In this document: piece by piece, positions 5,574 through 10,516 of the stretch
Layout of the letters: every line of letters starts with the position of its first letter
Position numbering within the stretch: position 1 is the stretch's first letter
Origin: Oleispira sp051275515
GTDB lineage: Bacteria; Pseudomonadota; Gammaproteobacteria; Pseudomonadales; Oceanobacteraceae
DNA length: 10,516 bases
Assembly: GCA_051275515.1 (NCBI GenBank)
Contig: JBNMOT010000120.1
Location: 1-10,516 of the forward strand
Reading direction: 5' to 3'
Notes under the pieces: generated by a model
Databases searched by the model: none
What the model was told of the DNA's origin: nothing
Seen by the model: the letters and a program-made list of their open reading frames with translations, nothing else
Position numbers and translations under genes: made by a program

Positions 5574-7439
5574 ATGCACCCCATTGTAGAAGCCGTTACT
5601 GAAAAAATCATTCATCGCAGTCGTGACAGTCGTAAGAGATATCTTGATTTAATTGGATCAGAAGCTGAGCGTTTACAACAGCAGCCCGCGCGTCATGGCG
5701 TGAGTTGTACAAATTTAGCCCATGCCATTGCGGCTGAAGACACTGATGAGAAAATGATTTTAAAGCAAAGTCATCGTGCGTCTAATATCGGTATTATTAA
5801 TGCTTACAACGACATACTTTCTGCGCATCAGCCTTACAAAGATTATCCACAAAAAATAAAAACGCATCTCGCCGAACTCGGCCATGTTGCACAAATGGCG
5901 GCCGGTGTACCTGCTATGTGTGATGGTATTACACAGGGACAGTCGGGCATGGAACTGTCATTATTCAGTCGCGATACTATTGCTTTAAGCACGGCGATTG
6001 GTTTGTCTCACGATGTCTTTGATGGTGTCGTGCTGTTAGGCATTTGCGATAAAATTGTCCCCGGTTTATTAATGGCGGCGTTACGTTTTGGTCATTTACC
6101 TGCGATATTTTTACCGTCAGGGCCAATGGCCTCAGGCATTACCAACTCAGCGAAAGCAAAAACGCGCCAGAAATTTGCAGCAGGAGAGGTGAGTAAAGAC
6201 GAACTGTTGGAATCAGAATTAAAATCGTACCACAGCGCAGGCACGTGCACCTTTTATGGCACGGCCAATTCAAATCAAATGCTATTGGAAATGATGGGAT
6301 TGCAGTTACCCGGCAGCTCTTTTATTCATCCTGAAGATCCTTTACGTCCTTTATTAAATCAGTATGCTTTAGAGCAATTAATTCAGCATACCGCGATTGA
6401 ACAAGATTATATTCCGCTCGGTCAGATGCTGAATGAAAAAAGTTTTGTCAATGCTATCGTCGGTTTATTGGCCACGGGTGGCTCGACCAATCACAGTATC
6501 CATTTGGTTGCGATTGCCAAAATGGCGGGCATTAATTTGGATTGGCAAGATATCTCTGAGCTATCAGATGTCGTGCCATTATTAACCCGTATTTATCCGA
6601 ACGGTGAAGGCGATGTTAATCATTTTCAGCAAGCCGGAGGCATGGGTTTTTTAATTCGTGAATTATTAGCAGCGGGCCTGTTGCATCAAGACGTTCAGAC
6701 ATTGTTAGGAAAAGATTTATCCGCTTATTGCGAAGAGCCTTACTTAAAGATTAAAACATTAGAAAATGGCGATCAAGAAGCTCAACTTGGCTGGCGAGAC
6801 GTTAATAAAGAAAGTTTTGACTTAGATGTGTTAGCACCGGCGCACGCTCCCTTTATGCGCGAAGGTGGGTTGAAATTATTGAATGGGAATATAGGCCGCG
6901 GTTTAATCAAAATATCTGCTGTGCCTGAATCGCGTTGGTATACCAAAGCGCCGGCAAAAGTATTCAGTGATCAGTTAGCGGTGCAAGAGGCTTATAAAAA
7001 TGGTGAGTTAAACTGTGATTGCGTGGTTGTGGTTAAATTTCAGGGGCCAAAAGCCAATGGTATGCCAGAGCTTCACAAACTGATGCCGGTGATGGCGAAC
7101 CTGCAAGACGCTGGATTTAACGTCGCCTTATTAACCGATGGCCGTTTGTCAGGCGCCTCGGGTAAGGTGCCCTCTGTGTTGCATATTTGCCCTGAAGCTT
7201 TATTAGGCGGAGAGATCGGTCAGATCTGTGATGGTGATATTATCGAAATAGACGCGCACAAAGCGACGGTGACAAACCATAGCCAGGATCAAAATAAAGA
7301 GCAGCGTAATGATCAGAGCAATATTAATCCTGCTGCTAACCGAATGGGTTTAGGCAGGGAGCTGTTCAGTTTGTTTAGAAATAATACCACCCCAGCAGAT
7401 CAAGGGGCGCTTTCGTTAGATTGGGCAGACACTGAATAG
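5574..7439 (+). CDS. edd: Phosphogluconate dehydratase (6-phosphogluconate dehydratase)
   Basis: This [4Fe-4S] enzyme dehydrates 6-phosphogluconate to 2-keto-3-deoxy-6-phosphogluconate (KDPG), the first committed ED step. It belongs to the IlvD/Edd family: NAYND (76-80), PAMCDGITQGQ (113-123, Cys116), GICDKIVPG (156-164, Cys158), SAGTCTFYGTANSNQ (221-235, Cys225), TGGSTNH (301-307) and TDGRLSGASGKVPS (521-534). Cys116, Cys158 and Cys225 are the likely cluster ligands by family analogy. It is 621 residues against roughly 600-610 for typical Edd. The extra length fits a Gln/Asn-rich hydrophilic stretch at about 567-587 before the C-terminal NRMGLGRELF. AAGGA (5563-5567) precedes the ATG by 6 nt. 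It is the third gene of the operon, 39 bp before eda. Confidence 0.97.
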   Translation: MHPIVEAVTEKIIHRSRDSRKRYLDLIGSEAERLQQQPARHGVSCTNLAHAIAAEDTDEKMILKQSHRASNIGIINAYNDILSAHQPYKDYPQKIKTHLAELGHVAQMAAGVPAMCDGITQGQSGMELSLFSRDTIALSTAIGLSHDVFDGVVLLGICDKIVPGLLMAALRFGHLPAIFLPSGPMASGITNSAKAKTRQKFAAGEVSKDELLESELKSYHSAGTCTFYGTANSNQMLLEMMGLQLPGSSFIHPEDPLRPLLNQYALEQLIQHTAIEQDYIPLGQMLNEKSFVNAIVGLLATGGSTNHSIHLVAIAKMAGINLDWQDISELSDVVPLLTRIYPNGEGDVNHFQQAGGMGFLIRELLAAGLLHQDVQTLLGKDLSAYCEEPYLKIKTLENGDQEAQLGWRDVNKESFDLDVLAPAHAPFMREGGLKLLNGNIGRGLIKISAVPESRWYTKAPAKVFSDQLAVQEAYKNGELNCDCVVVVKFQGPKANGMPELHKLMPVMANLQDAGFNVALLTDGRLSGASGKVPSVLHICPEALLGGEIGQICDGDIIEIDAHKATVTNHSQDQNKEQRNDQSNINPAANRMGLGRELFSLFRNNTTPADQGALSLDWADTE

Positions 7440-7478
7440 TCACTCGTCAATAATCAATAGGGAGTAGGAGCAAATAAC

Positions 7479-8129
7479 ATGACACAGCTTGATGCATGGT
7501 TAGCCAATACCAAACCTCTAATACCCGTCATTGTAGTTGATGACCTAGCCCATGCTGTTCCAATGGCCAAAGCCTTGGTCGCTGGGGGGATTCATTTATT
7601 AGAAGTGACCCTCAGAACTGAAGCAGGGCTGGCGGCGATTAGCGCGATTAAAAAAGCCGTTCCTGATGCGATAGTCGGCGCGGGAACCGTATGTACAGCG
7701 GCTGATTTTCAACAGGCGATTGATGCCGGCGCACACTTTATTGTCAGCCCAGGTCTAACCCCCGAGCTCATTGAAAAAGCCCAGCAGGTTAAATTAGACG
7801 GTAGCTGGCAAGGCGTCTTCTTGCCCGGGGTCGCTACCGCCAGTGAGGTCATGGTTGCCGCACAAGCAGGAATTACCCAGCTTAAGTGTTTCCCCGCCAG
7901 CGCCATTGGCGGGACTAAACTATTGAAAGCATGGTCTGGGCCGTTTCCTGATATTCAATTTTGCCCTACTGGCGGCATTAGCAAAGACAACTATCAAGAA
8001 TATCTGGGCGTACCAAACGTTATCTGCGCCGGTGGTAGTTGGCTAACAGAGTCGAAATTACTCACCGAAGGTGACTGGACTGAAGTAACAAGACGGGCAG
8101 CTGAGATTGTGAATCTGTCTGAAATTTAA
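7479..8129 (+). CDS. eda: KDPG aldolase (2-dehydro-3-deoxy-phosphogluconate aldolase)
   Basis: This class I aldolase cleaves KDPG to pyruvate and glyceraldehyde-3-P, completing the ED pathway; many members also act on 4-hydroxy-2-oxoglutarate. The 216-residue TIM-barrel protein shows LIPVIVVDD (14-22), LEVTLRT with the catalytic Glu42 and Arg46 (41-47), GAGTV (68-72), VSPGL (89-93), LKCFPAS with the Schiff-base Lys136 (135-141), and FCPTGGI (161-167). Assignments are by analogy to E. coli Eda. Two purine-rich sites precede it, GGGAG (7460-7464) and AGGAG (7466-7470); the latter has 8-nt spacing to the ATG. It is the last gene of the zwf-pgl-edd-eda operon. Only weak hairpins follow directly, so transcripts may read into the tRNA-Val region. 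Confidence 0.97.
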   Translation: MTQLDAWLANTKPLIPVIVVDDLAHAVPMAKALVAGGIHLLEVTLRTEAGLAAISAIKKAVPDAIVGAGTVCTAADFQQAIDAGAHFIVSPGLTPELIEKAQQVKLDGSWQGVFLPGVATASEVMVAAQAGITQLKCFPASAIGGTKLLKAWSGPFPDIQFCPTGGISKDNYQEYLGVPNVICAGGSWLTESKLLTEGDWTEVTRRAAEIVNLSEI

Positions 8130-8166
8130 ACAATAAGGTGACACTGGTTCTAACAAACTGATTTTA

Positions 8167-8182
8167 AACTGGTTTTTCAGTT
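8167..8182 (+). terminator. Weak hairpin after eda, possible attenuator or terminator
   Basis: AACTG and CAGTT form a 5-bp stem around a T-rich 6-nt loop. There is no U-tract after it, only TCTAATCG. On its own it is a poor terminator, and the strong one lies beyond tRNA-Val. Confidence 0.2.
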
Positions 8183-8251
8183 CTAATCGCCTCTAAAAGA
8201 GCAAAAACATCTTGCATGGTGGGTATCAATTTATTAGACTGCATCCACTTT

Positions 8252-8328
<77 letters not shown>

Positions 8329-8358
8329 AAGAATTCACTTGTTAAATCAAGCACTCAG

Positions 8359-8384
8359 AGCCCAATTTTAAATTGGGCTTTTTT
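8359..8384 (+). terminator. Strong intrinsic terminator after tRNA-Val
   Basis: AGCCCAATT (8359-8367) and AATTGGGCT (8371-8379) form a perfect 9-bp stem with a TTA loop, followed by a run of six T's (8379-8384). It ends the tRNA-Val transcript and any read-through from the zwf-eda operon. Confidence 0.92.
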
Positions 8385-8408
8385 GTATCTGCTCTAAAAT
8401 TCCCCTCT

Positions 8409-8441
8409 GTGCCCAGATTGTGCCTACTTTGCGCCCAAGCC
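8409..8441 (+). repeat. Three 11-bp imperfect direct repeats, possible recombinase or protein arm sites
   Basis: The copies are GTGCCCAGATT (8409), GTGCCTACTTT (8420) and GCGCCCAAGCC (8431), with shared core G(T/C)GCC(C/T)A. The spacing of about one helical turn would place bound proteins on one face of the DNA. Being 81 bp past the 3' end of a tRNA, the cluster resembles the arm-type sites of tyrosine-integrase attachment regions; that role is inference. Confidence 0.5.
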
Positions 8442-8494
8442 TGTTTTCTCTATATCCCAAAAAAGCCGTTTTTGAGTATTCTAAGCCAACACCT

Positions 8495-8514
8495 AAAAGC
8501 GCTTTTGAGCGCTT
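8495..8514. repeat. Nested palindrome/stem-loop upstream of fic
   Basis: AAAAGCGCTTTT (8495-8506) is a perfect 12-bp palindrome. Overlapping it, AAGCGCT (8497-8503) and AGCGCTT (8508-8514) form a 7-bp stem with a 4-nt loop. There is no T-tract, so it is not a terminator. It could be an operator or a remnant of a mobile element. Confidence 0.45.
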
Positions 8515-8638
8515 AGAGCAGTTGTTTCAGCCAAGTGATGGTTGAGGATGCTGAAAGCTCATTAATTATCCACTACTTCGATAGTGACATGCTGACTTAC
8601 GAGCTGAAAATCTTGATTTTACGCATCATATATACCAA

Positions 8639-8644
8639 TATAAT
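8639..8644 (+). promoter_or_regulatory. Consensus -10 box of the fic gene
   Basis: TATAAT at 8639-8644. The -35 is not clear (TTGATT lies 20 bp upstream, too far). Transcription would start near 8651, leaving almost no leader for an ATG at 8654 but about 42 nt for the ATG at 8693. This supports the downstream start. Confidence 0.45.
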
Positions 8645-8682
8645 GAGCCGGAAATGATATTTTACGGCTCAGCGGGTATTTT

Positions 8683-8688
8683 AGGTGA
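8683..8688 (+). promoter_or_regulatory. Ribosome binding site deciding the fic start
   Basis: AGGTGA lies 4 nt before the ATG at 8693 (5 nt after AGGTG). The alternative ATG at 8654 has only GCCGGAA upstream, a weaker match. Confidence 0.55.
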
Positions 8689-8692
8689 ATCG

Positions 8693-9853
8693 ATGAACTA
8701 TATCTGGCAGCACAAGCAATGGCCAAATTTTGTGTACGATAGCGAAAAGCTATCTACTTTGGCCTACCAATACGCTAAGCAGACGGCAAAGCTATCAGGC
8801 AGTTTGTTACAAACAAACCTTGATGATGCTCTTGCCGCTCAGCTCGATTTAATGGTTGAGGAAGCCCTCAATACCAGCCTAATCGAAGGTGAGAATATTA
8901 ACCCTAAGAGCGTACGCTCATCGCTACAGAATTATTTAAACCTTACCCTTACTCCTATTAATGTTGCTGACGTTAAAGCCGAAGGTTTAGCCGCCCTCAT
9001 TGTTGATGTACGCAAAAAATTCCATAAGCCGTTAAGCAAAGAAATTCTATTTAACTGGCATCAGATGGTTTTAGTTGGCTTTGAAGACACTATATTAAAT
9101 TCTTATTTAACGGTTGGCCAATGGCGTAATAGCTCTGAGCCAATGCAAATTGTTTCAGGACCGATTGGTTATGAGCGAGTGCACTACCAAGCACCTGATA
9201 GCAAAGACTTAGATCGATTGATGACGGGTTTTTTGACTTGGTTTAATGACAGCTTTTCTGACGATTCTGCCTCGCAATCTATTCCTGGGGTTATTCGGGC
9301 AGGGATCGCTCATCTTTGGTTTGAGGTGATACACCCTTTTGACGATGGTAATGGTCGTATAGGCCGTGCCATTATTGAGTATGCATTAGCACAGGATTTA
9401 GGTACGCCTGTGGTATTAAGTATGTCTACGCATATTGAGAAAAAGAGAAAGGAATATTATCAGCAGTTAAACCAAGCAAGCTGTTGTGATATTAGTGAAT
9501 TGAATGACTCGAGTGCTTTAGATATTACACCTTGGCTGACATGGTTTATCGAAACGCTTTTAGCCGCTCAATCCGATGCTGAAAAGAAAATGGAAGTTGT
9601 TTTCCAGAAAACACGATTCTGGCAACGCCACAAAGAGACTGATCTTTCACCACGTCAGATAACGGCACTGAATAAGATATTCAAAGCAGGCAAAGAAGGT
9701 TTTCCAAACGGTATCAGTGCTCAGAAGTATTCTGCTTTAGCTAAGTGTGCCAAAGCAACAGCCACTCGTGACTTAGGCGATCTCGTTTCGAAGGGCTGCC
9801 TTAGGGTTGAGGGGATTGGTCGTGGTGTGCGTTATTGTATTACCCTCAACTAA
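8693..9853 (+). CDS. Fic-family protein AMP-transferase with DUF4172-like N-terminus and C-terminal winged helix
   Basis: Fic proteins transfer AMP (rarely other nucleotides) from a nucleotide donor to hydroxyl groups of target proteins. The 386-residue product starts MNYIWQHKQWPNF, the hallmark of the DUF4172 domain found before some Fic domains. The N-terminal helix has TSLIEG (61-66), which fits the (S/T)xxxE(G/N) autoinhibitory motif; Glu65 would block the donor site, making this a self-inhibited class II Fic protein. The catalytic loop HPFDDGNGRIGR (214-225) is complete with His214, so the enzyme should be competent. The segment at about 317-384 has an ISAQKYSALAKCAKATATRD helix pair and a GRGVRY wing, resembling a winged-helix domain that may bind its own promoter. 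An in-frame ATG at 8654 would add 13 residues, but promoter and ribosome-site positions favour 8693. No separate antitoxin gene is seen beside it. The target is unknown. Confidence 0.9.
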   Translation: MNYIWQHKQWPNFVYDSEKLSTLAYQYAKQTAKLSGSLLQTNLDDALAAQLDLMVEEALNTSLIEGENINPKSVRSSLQNYLNLTLTPINVADVKAEGLAALIVDVRKKFHKPLSKEILFNWHQMVLVGFEDTILNSYLTVGQWRNSSEPMQIVSGPIGYERVHYQAPDSKDLDRLMTGFLTWFNDSFSDDSASQSIPGVIRAGIAHLWFEVIHPFDDGNGRIGRAIIEYALAQDLGTPVVLSMSTHIEKKRKEYYQQLNQASCCDISELNDSSALDITPWLTWFIETLLAAQSDAEKKMEVVFQKTRFWQRHKETDLSPRQITALNKIFKAGKEGFPNGISAQKYSALAKCAKATATRDLGDLVSKGCLRVEGIGRGVRYCITLN

Positions 9854-10022
9854 AACATACTTTTGCTTCTTTCATGCCTGCGTAACGGCTGTATATTACA
9901 CGGCAACAGTGAAATTGATCGTATAGCTTCTTCAGAGTGACTTATGTTTTAATATATCCAATTATAAAAAAATGCGAGGGCTGCAGCCCCGTTTAGATTA
10001 ATGCCTACTGAGAGAGCACTTC
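9854..10022. other. Intergenic region between fic and the ceramidase-like gene
   Basis: This 169-bp stretch has no clear terminator for fic. It contains an AT-rich block (about 9942-9973) suited to a promoter, for example TATATC after TTCAGA with 16-bp spacing, though no pair is strong. A perfect palindrome GGGCTGCAGCCC lies at 9978-9989. A purine-rich GAGAGA about 7 nt before the ATG at 10023 can serve as a ribosome site. Confidence 0.45.
9978..9989. repeat. 12-bp GC-rich perfect palindrome upstream of the ceramidase-like gene
   Basis: GGGCTGCAGCCC is perfectly self-complementary and lies about 34 bp before the start codon, next to an A-tract (9965-9972). As RNA it would form only a 4-bp stem with a TGCA loop, so a protein-binding site is as likely as a hairpin. 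On the minus strand a T-run follows after 5 nt, so a weak minus-strand terminator is also possible, but no minus-strand gene needs one. Confidence 0.4.
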
Positions 10023-10516
10023 ATGCGATTATGCCTTTTACTTGTTCCCGTTGTATTGCTGTGTTTGCTCACGGCCTGTAGCGATAATGGGGATTCCACG
10101 GTCAGCAGCAATAACCCGATTGCCGATGAGATCCCTGAGAATTCCACCGTCAGCAGCATTAACCCGATTGCCGCTGAGACCCAGTGTATTGCGCTGAGCC
10201 CATGGCTGGCTTATGGGGAGGGCTTGCATGCCAGCGCAGTCAGTAGCGTGCCCGCACCAGCCTCAGACGGCGTGGTCAAATCTATTGCTCAGTGCAATGG
10301 CAATACTGCATTCCAGTTCGGGGCCGCCAAGACGGATATTACCGGGCCAGCGGGCGGTAAGATTCACATGGGTAATGAAAGCCCAGAAAACTATTCGATT
10401 GGCATTCATATTCGTCAGTACGCTCGCAGTTTCATAGTGGCGTCACCCTGTAATAGCAAGCGTGTGGTGATGGCTATTACTGATACCGGTATGTTATTTG
10501 AATCCGTGCGTAAAGC
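10023..10516 (+). CDS. Neutral/alkaline ceramidase-like lipoprotein, N-terminal part (3' end outside the window)
   Basis: The frame is open from ATG 10023 to the window edge (164 complete codons). Residues 1-19 are a lipoprotein signal: MRLC, a hydrophobic core, then lipobox LTAC with the lipidated Cys19 followed by Ser, which predicts outer-membrane sorting. A low-complexity linker follows, including two 16-residue repeats (24-39 and 40-55: xSTVSSxNPIAxE...). The family homology begins at FQFGAAKTDITGPAG (97-111) and continues through MGN, the GIHIRQYARSFIV segment (127-139) and VVMAITDTGMLFESV (148-162). These match, in order and spacing, the N-terminus of neutral ceramidases such as the Pseudomonas enzyme (KADITG, MMGY, GIHMRQWAR, NTDLGMI). 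The family hydrolyses N-acyl sphingosines with a zinc centre; the zinc ligands lie beyond the window, so activity cannot be judged. GC content is visibly higher than in the core genes. Confidence 0.85.
   Translation, partial: MRLCLLLVPVVLLCLLTACSDNGDSTVSSNNPIADEIPENSTVSSINPIAAETQCIALSPWLAYGEGLHASAVSSVPAPASDGVVKSIAQCNGNTAFQFGAAKTDITGPAGGKIHMGNESPENYSIGIHIRQYARSFIVASPCNSKRVVMAITDTGMLFESVRK
10092..10182 (+). repeat. 48-bp-period tandem duplication inside the lipoprotein linker
   Basis: Copy 1 starts at 10092 and copy 2 at 10140. Over the first 43 bases, 38 are identical; the last five of each unit have diverged. The period of 48 bp keeps frame and encodes two 16-residue units (residues 24-39 and 40-55) rich in Ser, Asn and Pro, lengthening the spacer between the lipidated Cys19 and the catalytic domain. 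Confidence 0.9.

Larger units (their letters stand above)
8385..8692. other. 308-bp gene-poor stretch between the tRNA-Val terminator and fic
   Basis: It contains three 11-bp direct repeats (8409-8441), two related sequences AAAAGCCGTTTTTGAG (8461-8476) and AAAAGCGCTTTTGAG (8495-8509), a stem-loop at 8497-8514, and a consensus -10 before fic. The only ATG-started frame (8538-8657, 39 codons) has no Shine-Dalgarno and no recognisable product. No integrase or transposase fragment is seen. Confidence 0.55.

Noticed and set aside
8538..8657. 39-codon frame overlapping the upstream fic ATG by four bases (ATGA)
   Set aside because: No Shine-Dalgarno, no recognisable domain, and the fic promoter -10 lies inside its end. 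It could be a remnant but cannot be supported as a gene.
8693..9853. A Fic/antitoxin two-gene toxin module
   Set aside because: No small antitoxin gene flanks it. The inhibitory motif is within the same protein, so it is better described as a self-inhibited class II Fic protein.
10038..10437. A minus-strand frame (10038-10229) and a plus-strand frame (10213-10437) at the right edge
   Set aside because: Both overlap the longer open frame from 10023 that has a lipobox and ceramidase motifs. The apparent repeat in the minus-strand frame is just the 48-bp duplication read backwards.

Overview
The window looks like chromosomal DNA of a gammaproteobacterium, perhaps a marine Oceanospirillales-type lineage. 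The evidence is a CpsG/ManB-type hexose phosphate mutase, GalU, a Pseudomonas-like Zwf with a GGLGDLALRKL nucleotide-binding motif, a compact zwf-pgl-edd-eda Entner-Doudoroff (ED) operon, and tRNA genes with encoded CCA ends. The core genes look moderately AT-rich. The genus call is inference only.

Layout. Bases 1-96 hold the end of an unidentified gene whose stop codon lies in a triple 18-bp tandem repeat. On the minus strand follows a tRNA unit, tRNA-Asn(GTT) then tRNA-Pro(TGG), driven by a near-consensus promoter with a GC-rich discriminator. Next on the minus strand is the two-gene operon galU-manB, whose stop and start codons overlap by one base and which ends in an intrinsic terminator. 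A 358-bp divergent region separates it from the plus-strand operon zwf, pgl, edd, eda. Then come tRNA-Val(GAC) and a strong intrinsic terminator.

Beyond tRNA-Val the content changes to accessory-like genes. A 308-bp non-coding stretch contains three 11-bp direct repeats and palindromes. It is followed by a Fic-family AMPylase with a DUF4172-like N-terminus and a C-terminal winged-helix-like tail. Last comes the 5' part of a GC-richer gene, running off the right edge, for a lipoprotein with the N-terminal signature of neutral ceramidases.

How the genes work together. Zwf oxidises glucose-6-phosphate, Pgl opens the lactone, Edd dehydrates 6-phosphogluconate to KDPG, and Eda cleaves KDPG to pyruvate and glyceraldehyde-3-phosphate. 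This is the complete ED route with NAD(P)H production. The divergent galU-manB pair diverts hexose phosphates to UDP-glucose and mannose-1-phosphate or glucose-1-phosphate for surface polysaccharide, so the intergenic region sits at a branch between catabolism and envelope synthesis. No hexR, gnd or glk is seen here.

Most of the window is ordinary core metabolism. The points that most deserve a second look are the lipoprotein ceramidase with its 48-bp internal duplication, the tRNA-Val-adjacent Fic locus with repeat-rich flank, and the stop-codon repeat at the left edge.
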